A stretch of DNA of 64,000 nt from Balaenoptera acutorostrata (taxonomy: Eukaryota > Chordata > Mammalia > Artiodactyla > Balaenopteridae): positions 50,742,207 through 50,806,206 of the forward strand of contig NC_080078.1 of the NCBI RefSeq assembly GCF_949987535.1. Direction: 5' to 3'. The first letter of the stretch is position 1; each line of letters begins with the position of its first letter. Position numbers and translations under genes: made by a program. Below are positions 46,796 to 57,941 of the stretch, one piece after another. Below the pieces are notes generated by a model. The model had not been told where the DNA came from. It saw nothing but the letters and a program-made list of their open reading frames with translations, and searched no databases.

Positions 46796-47277
46796 CAGAC
46801 AGTCCCCAACTTACCGTGGTTAGACTTACAATTTTTTGACTTTACTATGCTGCAAAAACAGTGCTCATTCAGTAGAAACTGTACTTTGAATTTTGATCTT
46901 TTCCAAGGTTAGTGATAGACAGTACCACATGCTCTCCTGATGCCACAGCTCCCAGTCTCCCGCACGATCACGAGGGTGAACAACCAATACACTTACAGCC
47001 ATTCTGTACCCACACCACCATTCTGTTCTTCACTTTCAGTGCAGTATTCAATAAATTGCATGAGATATTCAACACTTTATTATAAGATAGAGTTTGTGTT
47101 AGATGATTTTGCCCAACTGTAGGCTAATGTAAGTGTCCTGAGTCCATTTAAGGTAGGCTGGGCTAAGCTGTGATGTCCAGTAGGTTAGGTGTATTACATG
47201 CATTTTTGACTTACAATATTTCCAACTTACGATGGGCTTATTGGGATGTAAACCCATCGTAAATCAAGGAAGATCTG
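46796..47277. mobile_element. Tigger-type MITE
   Basis: Begins 'cagacagtccccaacttacc' and ends 'cgtaaatcaaggaagatctg', imperfect inverted repeats. Internal 'cagtgcagtattcaataaat', 'tgcccaactgtaggctaatg' and 'ttacgatgggcttattggga' mark a common non-autonomous Tigger family. Flanked by TA on both sides (46794-46795, 47278-47279). Confidence 0.82.
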
Positions 47278-47765
47278 TATTGGATCTGTAAGAGCTCATT
47301 GGATAGTCTTAATATAAGATTTTTTAATCAGATATGATTTGCAGATATTTTCTTTCAGTTTATGGGTTGTCTTTTTATTTTCTCAATGATATCTTGACGT
47401 ACAAAAGTTTTGAATTTTGTGACGTCCCATTTATTGCTTTTTTTCTTTTATATATCCTGCTTTTATTGTCATATCTAAGAAAGCTGTATCTAACCCAAAG
47501 TCTTGAATATTTTATCCTATGTTTTCTTCTAAAAGTTTTACAGTTTTAGCTTATACAGTCAGGTCTCTGATCCATTTTGAGATAATTTTTGTGTGTGGTG
47601 TGAGGTAAGGGTCTAAGTTCATCTTTTGGCATGTGGATATCCATTTGTCCCAGTACCAGTTGTTGAAAAGACTATCCTGGCCTCATTGATGTGCTTTGTT
47701 ACTTTTGTTGAAAGTCAATTGACCATAAATACAAGGGCCTAAATCCACTTTCCAGTGTGACTTTG

Positions 47766-50700
47766 ATCTTGCCTTTGAGCCCAACAATAAGTGTGACAAG
47801 GAACTGGAGATTTCTGATCATCTATCTGCTTATTTCCTCCCCCTTCCCCACTTGTTGAGATGGTCACTGGCATACTCAGTGCTATCTACTCAGACTTGTG
47901 CAAAAGATCAGCACTATCTCATATATGTTATGTTTTGTTTTGTTTTTTAATTGGCTTGCAACATGTTGGCATATATCTTCCCAAGGAAAAAAATTAATGA
48001 CAAAATGTTATTTCAGAGACTTTCCTTCCAACTTTGGATTAGTTAGAAACTACATCAAATAAGATAATGCATGTGAAAATGCTTCAAAACCATGAAATGC
48101 CAAACAAATGTTGGGAATTATCATTATTGCATGCAGGGGCTAAGAGTAAACAGAAGCAACAGTAATGCTTTTAGAGGGCTTAAATAGACAAAATAAATGA
48201 CAATGTCAACATAAGAAGGTAAAAACCATATTTGCAGATAATCCACCTGGGGGTTATTGGGAGTCAACTTTATCTGCATTACCTAAAATGTTAAGGAGTT
48301 GGGTCAGGATCAAAGAGGTTCTTCTTGCTTGGTTGGATATGGAAGATGAAGTTGTCTTAGTAATCGGTAGTTTCTACCCCTTGAAGTGAGGTAGGAACTT
48401 TGCCCTGAGATATTGATTTCTTGTTAATAAATGGCTCTCCTTCAAGGGTGTAGATAGTATTGGCAACTGCTTTCATAATGCCAACTGAAGTATGCTGAAA
48501 ACCCCAAATAATCTAAAATCTCTCCTCCACACAGTGAGATACTTGGCTTGAAATTTCCAGGGTTAGTGAACACATTAAGGACAGTTTATGAAAGTCTACG
48601 CATTTGTACTGATTGAGGCATTGCTACTTAGACCCAATCAAACACTTTGCTAGGAAGATAGCCCTTATTCATTCCATTGCTATCTACTGTCATCCAGCAG
48701 ATAACTAAATCTTTGCACATAGGCCAGATCAAATTTGGAGAGAAGGAAGTAGGGGAAAGTGGTAGAACACTGTGCAGATGGTTGCCAGAGTGGGTAATAC
48801 AGAGATGGAGAGGTCCAGGCAATTAACAGGAGTTAAAAGGGCATTGCTGCCCTGGAGGTCAGGAACGAGATCCCAAATGGAGGAAAAGTGGAGGCGGGTA
48901 GTGGTACTATGTTCCTCAAGCAGAATTTTGCCTCTGAGAAGCCCGACTCTATTAATGTTGGACATTAATATTTTCAGCTGGCAGACTACCCTGAGTTCTC
49001 AATTCTTAGATTGTTCACTACATCATTTTATTTAGTGTTTCTCAAGCACCCCATTCCTGCATCCAAATCCTGGCTGTTTCATGGCAGTATTTATTCATTT
49101 TTATTGACCACAGCTCTTAAAGGAAGGTTATTTTTGTGCTCCCTATTTTATAGAACAGAGAGGTTTGGAGTCTTGCTCTAATACAGGGCATTAGAGGTAG
49201 ATCCATGATTATAATTATAACTTAGAGACCCTTAAGCTATATAGCTTCAGACAATCCTGTCTAAAAAGCTTAAATATCAAAAAATTGTGAGGAAACTAAA
49301 GCCATTGGAATTTTACAATGGCCCCAGATTCATTCCCTAAAATAACTTTCTGTGAATACTTAGGCGGTTGATGCCTCGAGCCTGTGGGCTCAGGAAGATT
49401 GGAGGAATGCAGCAATCATTTTTTAGTTCTCTTCATTCCAAGGCTCCCTGTAGGTTTGTTAATAAATCAAAGCACATATGGGGAGTAAAAAGGCAGAGGA
49501 AATGGGGAGGGGCTCTAAGCTCAGAGATAAAAATTGCCAAGAAAGAGCCTGCCATTATAAAAGTAGAAACAAGGAGCAGGAAGACAGAAGAGGGAAGTAA
49601 TAAACAAGAGGAGTCATCATGGTGCCCTGGTGTGACACACCACAGGGGCTGGAAAACATTCAACATTTGAAATTAGAGAAGAGGAGAAGGCAGGGAACAC
49701 ATTCTGAGAATAACCTTACCACCTATTGCAAAGGCTTCCATGCTGGGCTCATGGGCAAATGCAAAACAGAGACCTCAACGGCCAGTGTCCTGCACCCCAA
49801 ATGGTCTTCTCACCAACATCCGTGGGCTAGTCATTCTGGAGCAGGTTTGTATTGGTCCTCTCCACGCTGTCCAGAATCAGCTCCTGACTGTCCACTCTTG
49901 TCTCTCTGCATCCTTCTATTTATCATGCCCTTAAGATCACTGTATGCTGACAATTTAATAGGGAGCTTTTGTATGTCTCAAATATACAGGTATATAAAAA
50001 TTGGAATTTAAAGGAGCTATTCTCTTTGACTTGGCCCTGGTATCCTGATTGCCTTCTCTTGGGCCCATCCTGATTTTGTCTTGGCCCTAAGCATTTGGGC
50101 AGGTACCTTTTTACGGCTGACTTGGATTCCCTTCTGTTGCACCACCTCCAGCATTTTTCTCATGATAGTTTTCCTTTTGCAGCAATTCTTAATCTCATCC
50201 AACTTGCTTTTTTACTGACACTGGATTCTTTGGCTGGTCTGGCCAGGTAACCACATTCATCAGAGTAAAGAGACAGGGAAAGATTTAGAACTGTTTGGAA
50301 GGACATTGGTGCCTTTTATTACCTATAGATCCATATACTTCTACCTTTAGGCAGGCTCCTTCCTCAGTAGTACCCCCATGTAACCACACCACCCCATCAT
50401 TCCTCAAGCTTTGGTACTGGTATACTGTCTTCCTTTCTCCTCCTCTGTCATCAGCCACCATCCTGGTTGTCTTCGTTCTCCATGTGGAGAGATTCTTGCC
50501 TTCTTACACCCCAACAATGTCTGTCCCACCCCCTGAGTCACTATCTACAGGATCACACTCAGGACATTGGCACAAGTTGGGAAATCTTAAACTCCAATCT
50601 TCCTACTTCTGACCATAATTATCCCTACATTTTTCTCCTTCCCCTGTTCCCTATATGCAGGTTGTCTAAGACTTCTAATTATCAACTCCTTTTATTTTGT

Positions 50701-50941
50701 TCAGTCCACTGCTTCATTCCTTCTGTAGCCCAACCTCTCTACAATGAAATACTTAATGTTTCATTATACTTTTTGGTCTTCTCAGCATTCTCATGACCTT
50801 GCAAAATCAGTGTCAATCCAGCCATTCATTTACCCTTCCTAGAAATTAGCTGATAAATGCCACCCTCACCCCCCAGTCATTCAGCTGTATAGACCTCTGT
50901 TACTACAACTCATGGTCTCCAATCTCTAATGAGCCTCCATT
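47766..50941. other. Long stretch, mostly unrecognised
   Basis: About 3.2 kb containing one MIR fragment (48058-48135). Frames such as 49619-50011 (130 codons) and a lysine-rich minus-strand frame (50017-50202, no ATG at its start) have no recognisable domain. No gene supported. Confidence 0.4.
48058..48135 (+). mobile_element. MIR SINE 3' remnant
   Basis: 'gataatgcatgtgaaaatgc' and 'caaatgttgggaattatcat' with 'tattgc' is the MIR 3' end. Confidence 0.5.
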
Positions 50942-50959
50942 TGGTTTGAAAGTTCTTTT

Positions 50960-51135
50960 TTCAAATTTTTAATTCTTATTGGAGTATAATTGATTTACAA
51001 TGTTGTGTTAGTTTCTGCTGTACAGCAAAGTGAATCAGTTACACAGATACATATATCTACTCTTTTTTAGATTGTTTTCCCATGTAGGTCATTACAGAGT
51101 ATTGAGTAGAGTTTCCTGTGCTATACAGTAGGTTC
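50960..51135 (-). mobile_element. Short L1 3' end with target duplication
   Basis: Reverse L1: 'cttattggagtataattgat', 'acaatgttgtgttagtttct', 'agcaaagtgaatcagttaca' and 'tttcctgtgctatacagtag'. Perfect 18-bp duplication 'tggtttgaaagttctttt' at 50942-50959 and 51136-51153. Only 176 bp was inserted. Confidence 0.93.
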
Positions 51136-51153
51136 TGGTTTGAAAGTTCTTTT

Positions 51154-51640
51154 ACACAATTCTGGCTTGCTTGCTTCCTCGATTACCCACAAGGATATGC
51201 CAAATCACTAGCACTCTTCTCATCCTCACCTACCCACTTGCCCTTCATTGGCATCAATGATGGTGACCTTGCTTCTCCTTTTCTGAGAAAATGAGAGCCA
51301 TCAGGCATAACTCCATCAGTGTTCCGCTCTTGCAGTTCAGAGAAGAGAAGAGCTTGTCCCTGAAATCACTCTGTAACCTGCACTGTGGACCCTGTTACCT
51401 CCCTGCATCACCTACCTTAATTTTCTCTGTTATCTGTGTTTTGATCCTCTCTCTCCTTCTCACTCTTCCTTCCAACCTACAAATATACTCAAATGTTTCC
51501 TACTTAAGATAATAAAATAGAAAATCTTCCATGATCCTGCACCTTTCTTACTACTGTTGTGCTATCTTTCCTTCTCTTTAGAGTAAAGAGTTTTTAAAAA
51601 GATTATTTATATTCTTTGTCCACGTGTCCTATGTCGAATT
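51154..51640 (+). mobile_element. Probable LINE-2 fragment
   Basis: Pyrimidine-rich sequence with 'cttccttccaacctacaaat' and 'ctctttagagtaaagagttt', resembling the L2 ORF2 region before the reverse transcriptase core. Heavily decayed. Confidence 0.45.
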
Positions 51641-51855
51641 TGCTTATTTTTACTGTTTACTATACTTATCAAACATGTGTGCAAAAACTTAAAAGTTGAA
51701 TAGTGTCCATGGATAATGATGAAAATACTATTCTCTTGAATGCTGTTCAACCCCCCACCCTTGATTTGCCATTCTCAAACATTTTTATCTTTTTCTTCAA
51801 ATATTCCTCTCTAAAACTATGCTCCCATTAAGCCGCCCTTCATGTCCCTGTTCTT

Positions 51856-51870
51856 TTTTTTTTTTTTTTT
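51856..51870. mobile_element. Poly(T) tract between a 17-bp direct repeat
   Basis: 'ttcatgtccctgttctt' occurs at 51839-51855 and again at 51869-51885, with only T residues between. A direct repeat around a bare homopolymer is what an extremely truncated, tail-only L1-driven insertion leaves. Two Ts can be shared between tract and repeat. Confidence 0.75.
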
Positions 51871-51885
51871 CATGTCCCTGTTCTT

Positions 51886-52379
51886 ATTTCTTGGGAATAA
51901 TCTATATCTATGTCTAACTACATATTTTTTTTATCTCTCTGAAACTATTAATTCTAGTGTTGTTTGTTTGACCTTTCCTCGTGGTGTCAGTCTCTCTCTG
52001 CTGTGTTAGGGGCTTTCCTCACATGACTGGTGGTCTTTTCTTATTCATTTGCATTTAAGAAAGAGTCACCCATCAGCTCCTTGGAAATTTTGTGGCATGG
52101 ACAGACTTGTGTCAACTGGTCAGTGATTGGGCTGGAGCCTGCCCATTTGGGGTGATGAGGAAGATCAGTTGTTAGTGTATCTGACATTTTATGGAACAGA
52201 ATCCTTCAAGCTCTGAATTGTGTGTATGTCTAAGCCCTAGCATTCTAGGGCCCATAAATCGTCAGGGGACCCAGAGATCTCATCAGTCAGTAGAATGATC
52301 TAGCTGTTTAACATATATGGGGCTTTTTGCCCATGTCATGACCTGTTGATGCCAACTTCTGAACCCTTTCACGGTTATT
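51886..52379. other. Stretch without recognised features
   Basis: About 500 bases with no repeat or gene recognised. Confidence 0.45.
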
Positions 52380-52726
52380 TGTCCTAGTCCATTTGAGCTG
52401 CTATAACAAAATACCAGAGTGGGTAGCTAATAAACAACAGGAATTTACTTCTCACAGTTCTGGAGGCTGGAAGTCCAAGATCATGGTGCCATCATGGTTG
52501 GGTGAGGGCCCTGTTCCAGGTTGTAGACTTCTTGAATACTCACATGGTGGGAGGGACTAGGGAACTCTCTGGGGTCTCTTTTATAAGAGCACTAATCCCA
52601 TTCCTGAGGTTTCTGCTCTCATGACCTAATCACCTCCCAAAGGCCCCTCCTCCTAATACCATCATATGGGGCATTAGGGTTTCAACAGATGCATATTATG
52701 GGGCCATAAACATTCGGCCCATAGCA
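52380..52726 (-). mobile_element. MaLR (MLT1A-like) LTR
   Basis: Starts TGTCCTAGTCC and ends 'ggcccatagca'. Landmarks: 'gagctgctataacaaaatac', 'gaatttacttctcacagttc', 'gcactaatcccattcctgag' and 'tcatgacctaatcacctccc' with 'aaaggcccctcctcctaata'. One of the best preserved MaLR LTRs in the window. No clear 5-bp duplication. Confidence 0.9.
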
Positions 52727-52919
52727 CTGAAATAATATTTTTCTCTTTGGTACTTACAGACAGTTGCTATTTACGTTTCTCATCTCTGCTGACGTTTTCC
52801 TTCTAAAAATTTGTTGACAACTATTATCTGTTGTGTCCTCTCCTGTCCTTTACTCTTGTAGTATGCAAATTTTAACTTCTTTACGCTCATTGTACTAAAT
52901 ATAACATAGAGAGTAAATA

Positions 52920-53897
52920 CTCTCAGTTATTAAAAAAGCAGAAATAAATAATGTTCAATCCACTATGTTTAAATGGACATCTCCCAATTCACCTTTTAAC
53001 CTATTATAGTCAGATTTCTGGCCCCAGTCTCCATGTAAAAGCCAATGACATCCTAGTTCCTAAATCTAATGTACTGTTTTCAGTTTTTCTTACTTGTCCT
53101 CTGCAACTAGTGTCTGTTCTTTTCATAAAACTTTCCTCTCTCTTGGTTTCTATTAAACCACCGTCTTGGTTTTCCCTCTTTCCTTTTTCTTCAGTCATTC
53201 TTAGTCCAAATTGCTGGTTCCTCTTCTTTGCCTGTCTCTTTAAATATGGTTTTATCAATGTCATATTCTTGGTTCTCCCTGTCTTCTTCCTATCGATGTC
53301 CTAAATTTCCTCAGTATTGAACCAACTTTTTCCATTTTCTTTTTCAGTTTCAGAAAATAACTTTGCCTTCCTCCTCCAAAGAGACAAAAGAAATAATCAG
53401 ATGGGTTCTCCTGCAACTTCATTCTATGCATTCTATAACCTAATCTTATCTCTACCCATTTTTGTTTCCATTTTTAGTTTGTTTTGTTATAGATTCTTAT
53501 TTTCTTATCTAAACCCAATTTATTCACTACCACCCTGGTCTCTTCCCCTCTCACTGTTGCAGTATTTACCATATTATTGATTATGTCTTTTCTTTCTTAT
53601 GTCTTCAATGTCTTTACTGAATTTTTGACATCAGTATGTCACCATGGTCAAGACTTTCCCATTTTATAAACAAAACAAAATGACACCAAACCATTTTTTC
53701 TCTATCTACCAAAGAATTGTTTATACATTTCATTCCCATTTCCTCATCTCCATTCACATCTCAACATCCAACCTTAATTTCAGTCTCATTGGTACAAGCA
53801 AGCAGATTTCACCAAAGTCACAATGATCTCCCTGTTACTAAACCCAGTAGACAAATTTCAATTCCTATCTTAGGTAGATTATCAGTGACATTTTACT
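52920..53897 (+). mobile_element. LINE-2 ORF2 fossil, possibly two overlapping copies
   Basis: 'gccaatgacatcctagttcc' with 'taaatctaatgtactgt' at 53041 and 'caatgatctccctgttacta' with 'aacccagtagacaaatttc' at 53822 both match the same L2 segment just before the reverse transcriptase core. This suggests two L2 pieces lying head to tail. Strong pyrimidine bias gives leucine- and phenylalanine-rich frames (52951-53304) that mimic membrane proteins. Confidence 0.55.
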
Positions 53898-53913
53898 CTC
53901 TTGGCTGTTTCTT

Positions 53914-54131
53914 TCTTCCTTTCTTTCTTTTCTTTTCCCTTCCTTCCTTCCTTCCTTCCTTTCTTCTTTTTTTTTAAAAATGGTTTTCTTTATTTCAGCC
54001 TTTTTTTTTTTTTTTTTTTTTTTTGCCATACCATGAGGCATGTGGGATCGTAGTTCCCTGACCAGGGACTGAACCCATGCCCCCTACAGTGGAAGCACAG
54101 AGTCTTAACCACTGGACCACCAGGGAAGTCC
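53914..54131 (-). mobile_element. CHR-type SINE (short, older form) with expanded CT-rich tail
   Basis: Right end 'ggcatgtgggatcgtagttc', 'cctgaccagggactgaaccc', 'cttaaccactggaccaccag' and 'ggaagtccc'. The left side is T24 (54001-54024) and a TTCC/TTTC tract. Duplication 'ctcttggctgtttctt' at 53898-53913 and 54132-54147 with one mismatch, which places the CT-rich stretch inside the inserted DNA. Confidence 0.92.
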
Positions 54132-54147
54132 CTCTTGACTGTTTCTT

Positions 54148-54990
54148 AATTCTTTAAACAGTTTCTGGCCTCGGCTTCTGTGGCAACAGATCGTCTTGAT
54201 TATCCTCCCACCTTCATGGCCCAGCCTTCATTTTCTCCTTTGTAGTCTTCTTCTCTACATAGTCATTAAATGTTGGAGTTTGTGTAGCTTCATCCTAGCC
54301 ACTTTTGACTTCTCACTTAGTGTACTTTCCCTCTCCCATGGCCACAACTACCATGGGAGACATTTACTTTTTTAAAATCTCAGGCTCAGTTGAAGGAAGA
54401 ACTCACCACTAATTAATGGCAACACGGAGCTGAATGTATTTCTCACTTGTAAGAGAGAGTTATGATGCTTTTAGACACAGTTTCTCCAAACAAAGCAGAC
54501 TACTGATTTTACCTTGGAGTTTTAGGAAGTATCCAGTTCAGAGAATGGGCTGATATCAGCTGGAGAAGCATGGCTGCTTGGGTAAGGCTGCTGAAACTGG
54601 TTGACTTCTCAGTGTGTTTACTGGGCTGAAGCTCTTGCCAACTGATTGTCTTTCAAAAGAGAGGCCCTGTTGCTCCTTGGCCTGCTTTCAAAAACCTGTT
54701 CTCTGAGCATGTTTTCATTGATTGATTAAGCCTATTTAAAACTGGTTGTAATGGTAACTAGTTACCATAGCTACAAAACAATAAGTCTATTCCAACGAGT
54801 ATGGGAATTACTAAATTCTTCCTTGAACTATTTTAAAAAAACAAGAAACAAAAGTGAACTTCAAATCTCCAAACGTGTATATGTTGTTCCGATTTGGATA
54901 TCTCAAAAACACCTAAATTCAACATGCCCAAAACCAAATGCGTGTTCTTCCTCACAAACTTGATCCTTCTCTTGAAAGACACATCTATCC
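54148..54990 (+). mobile_element. LINE-2 fossil, continued
   Basis: 'cattaaatgttggagtttgt' (54265) corresponds to the L2 reverse transcriptase stretch around VPQG, now mutated. 'acacctaaattcaacatgcc' with 'caaaaccaaatgcgtgttct' (54910) is a later L2 segment. The middle part (54400-54860) matches nothing that I know and may be another insertion. Confidence 0.5.
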
Positions 54991-54998
54991 ATCTAGAT

Positions 54999-55222
54999 CA
55001 GGAGTTGGCAAACTTGCTGTAAAGAGCCAGATAATAAGCCTTTTAAGTTTTGTGGACCACACAGTCTCTGTCATGACTACTCAACTCTGCCATTCAAGTA
55101 TGAAAGCAGCCATAGACAGTACATAAAGAGATGGGCATGGCTGTGCTCCAATAAAACTTTATTTACAAAAACAGGCAATAGCCCAGGACTTAGGATTTCC
55201 TGCCATAGTCTGGCTGTCACTG
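54999..55222. mobile_element. hAT-Charlie MITE (MER1 group)
   Basis: Begins 'caggagttggcaaacttgct' with 'gtaaagagccag' and ends 'ccatagtctggctgtcactg'. Internal 'gtgctccaataaaactttat' and 'gaaagcagccatagacagta' are well-known landmarks of this family. Perfect 8-bp duplication 'atctagat' on both sides (54991-54998, 55223-55230), the hAT signature. Confidence 0.9.
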
Positions 55223-55230
55223 ATCTAGAT

Positions 55231-55370
55231 GGTCCAGCCATTAACATAGGAATTATTTTGGACCTCCCTTTCTCTATCATGTGCCATGTCCTACATATGC
55301 CAACATGTTATCAACTTTGCTTTTTGCATTTATTGTTCTATTTTATCAGAACAGCATGCCCTCTTTGCTG
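55231..55370 (+). mobile_element. LINE-2 fossil, continued
   Basis: 'ataggaattattttggacct' with 'ccctttctctatcatgtg' follows, in L2 order, the segment that ends before the hAT insertion. Confidence 0.5.
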
Positions 55371-55384
55371 AGAAATATGCCTAG

Positions 55385-55803
55385 AAAACAGCAGTGCCTC
55401 CCAACAGGACCTTACCCCTACGCATAATGTTTTTTCTAGGGATGGACAAGTGATTGAAGTTTAACTAATCAGGGATTTTTTTTAAATGGAGTTAAACTTA
55501 AAAGAAGATTCTTTCTTCTCTGACTGTAAAGATGGGAACCTTGGACTGCTGGCAGGATGTCCCCCCGACCCCTGCCTCAGTCCTCACTCTTGGTTAGTCT
55601 GTTCCTTTGGCAGGCAAGGAGCCCACTGTACTGAGAGATAGATGGCAAGAAGGCCCTGGGCACTGTGTCCCTGGCTTCAGTCAGTGCCATCCCTGGTTTT
55701 CCTGAATTTGGGGAAACTGTAAGCTAATAGTACTCTCCCTACCTCTCTCTTTTCACCCATATGACAGTTCAGGTTACATGTAACCAAGGAATCCTGACTA
55801 ATA
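55385..55803 (+). repeat. Possible LTR-like insertion
   Basis: Interrupts the L2 order. It ends 'acatgtaaccaaggaatcct' with 'gactaata', similar to the terminal part of several old LTR families. Not assigned. Confidence 0.3.
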
Positions 55804-55809
55804 GACTTT

Positions 55810-57135
55810 CTAAACATCTATTAAACCCATTCACTTTTCTCTTTTCATTATCTTGCCACAATGTAAAGCTCCTACCATCTCATTCTAAGACCACAGAACT
55901 GTATCCCTAATACTCTAGCTCTCTTGGCACCTGCATTACTTTCTTCAAACTGCAGTCAAAATAATCACATAAAAAAAAAAATCTGAACATGGCATTTCCT
56001 AGCAGAAAACCTTTCAATGTTTTCCTATTGCCCTTTAGGATAAAAACAAAAACTTTTCCCATGTTTTTTTCCATGTCCGACTTCCCCCTCCTACCCCATG
56101 TTCCTCATCCCCTCTGCTCCAGACACTCCTGCCTTCTTCCAGTTCTTAATACCACATTCACCTCAAGACATTCGTATATGCCATTCCTTCCTTCTGAAAT
56201 GCTGTTCCCTTAACCCTCGTCATCTAGGTAGCTCCCATGCATCATTCAGCTCTCAACTCAATTTCATGCCCTTGGCAAAACATTCCTTCTCTCCACAGAC
56301 CAGATCAACCTGCATTGTCCTTCACCATACCTTTTATACTATGGTGTTCCTTCAGAGATTTCAACATATTTTATAGTTATATAATTCTTTGGATAATCAT
56401 TTGATTTAGATCTAAATGTCCCCCAACTCTATAAACGCTATGAAGGCAAGGATTTTGTCTGCTTTGCTAATACCAAATTTCCAGTTACCTGTGATAGGCA
56501 GAATAGCCTTCAAAGATGCCTGCACCTTGATCTCTGGATCTTGTGAATACCTTACATAGCAAAAGAAACTTTGCAGATTTAATTAAGGTTATGGCCCAGT
56601 CTACTCACATGACTCCTTTAAAAGCAGAGACATTTCTCCGAGAGACACCTCAGAAGAGGGAGACAGCAGAGAGATGTGGCAGAAAGGAAGTCAGAGAGAT
56701 CTGAAACGTGAGAGGGAGAGGGACTCCACCTACAGATGCTGAGTGTGCCCGATAGAAAGCATGACAAAGAATGCAGGCCGCCTCTGGGTGGAGACGAAAG
56801 CTTGTCTGACAGCCAACAAGGAAACTGGGGCCTTCAGAATCCGCAAGGAAGCGGATTCTGCCAATAACCTGAATGAGCCTGGAAGCAGGTTCATCCCCAG
56901 AGGCTCCAGTAGGGAACATAGCCCCGCTGACACCTTGATTTCAGCCTGGTGAAATCTGGAGCAAAGAAACCATCCCCAACCAACCCAGACTTCTGACTAA
57001 GAGAACTGGAAGATAATAAATGTGTATTGTTTTAAGCCTCTCAATTTGTGGCAATTTGTTAGCACAGAAAACTAATATACTCCTCAAATGTGCCTGACAG
57101 GTACTAAGTGCTCAGTAAACACTGAATGGGTGGAC
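55810..57135 (+). mobile_element. LINE-2 3' end, interrupted by an LTR
   Basis: 'gaacatggcatttcctagca', 'caatgttttcctattgccct' with 'ttaggataaaaac', 'catgcatcattcagctctca' and 'ctatgaaggcaaggattttg' are successive L2 3' segments up to 56489. The terminal 'gtgcctgacaggtactaagt' with 'gctcagtaaacactgaatg' follows at 57090, after the LTR. Confidence 0.8.
56490..57078 (+). mobile_element. MaLR/MLT-type LTR inside LINE-2
   Basis: Starts TGTGATAGGCAGAATAGCC; landmarks are 'gaaactttgcagatttaatt', 'aaggaagtcagagagatctg', 'ccgctgacaccttgatttca', 'gaactggaagataataaatg' and 'tggcaatttgttagcacaga'. Several short frames in it (56650-56952) are artefacts. Confidence 0.85.
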
Positions 57136-57139
57136 AAAT

Positions 57140-57935
57140 GGGCAATCTCATTTGCTTCTAAGAATTCAACTGCTCGTAGGTCAAAGTTGGGGACTTCTAG
57201 CCCACATCTGTCTCCTAGGCTCCAGGCCTTATATGTTCAACTTCCTAGCAAAAGGAGCTTCTTCTGTGCTCCACAGACACCTCGAATTTGATGTGTCCAG
57301 AAATGAACCCCTTTTGTTCCCCCATCTATTCTGATTTTCCATCATTGATGTTCTCCCTTCCTTTACTCTCCTCATTCAATGTGGTCATAATTCCTGTGAG
57401 TCTATCTTATTAGCACTCTCATTTCCTTCTTATCCTCTAGGCCATTGCTTCTTTTAGTGTTCATGTTCTAACCAAGCCTTGACTGTCTGAGACTATTCAA
57501 GTCTTATATCTCTTCTGCATCCTTCTCTCCCTCTTCCTCAGGCTGTATGTCCCTATAGGTCTACATATAATATTCTCTACTACTGCTGCAGGCCACTATT
57601 CATGGTGCTGCTGTCCTGGTGATTCTGGACCCCCTTTCAAGACGCAATCCAAATGTCATCTTCTCAGACTTTTAATGCCAGCTCCTGGCTCCACCCACGC
57701 ATCCAGATAGCCTTGAGCCTTGTGTCCACTCCATCCTTTTCTATGCATTATTTGTATGACCCATTACCTATTATTAAGCCTATGCGCCTGGCTTACTGCC
57801 CTGGGCTTTTTCAAGTGTGCATCCTGGAGCCTGGCAGAGGACCTGGGATATGGCTGTACATGACTAATGCTGGAGAAATGAATGCAGGAATCAATGAGTT
57901 CTCTTATTGCCTGGTTTTGTGTCTGAACAGTTCTA
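57140..57935 (+). mobile_element. Second LINE-2 fragment
   Basis: 'cctcgaatttgatgtgtcca' with 'gaaatgaacccc', 'acgcaatccaaatgtcatct' and 'ctggcagaggacctgggata' follow L2 order. It lies head to tail after the first L2 3' end. The right half of a 146-codon frame (57653-58093) lies here and in the MER5A that follows. Confidence 0.5.
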
Positions 57936-57941
57936 GACAAG

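Larger units (their letters stand above)
45727..47765 (-). mobile_element. Old L1 (3' UTR and ORF2 end) carrying two Tigger MITEs
   Basis: Reverse L1 landmarks: 'aaatttattgagatataatt', 'cctgttctcaacatttcata', 'aatagtattctgttgtatgg', 'tctaatgactaatggtgtcg' and at the far end 'tggatatccatttgtcccag' with 'accagttgttgaaaagacta'. The order is continuous once the insertions at 46111-46314 and 46796-47277 are ignored. Confidence 0.85.

Noticed and set aside
50017..50202. Lysine-rich 61-codon frame on the minus strand
   Set aside because: It starts with TTG, has an in-frame stop just upstream, and matches no protein that I know. A processed pseudogene fragment is possible but unsupported.
52951..53304. 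117-codon hydrophobic frame resembling a membrane protein
   Set aside because: The leucine/phenylalanine richness comes from pyrimidine-rich LINE-2 DNA.
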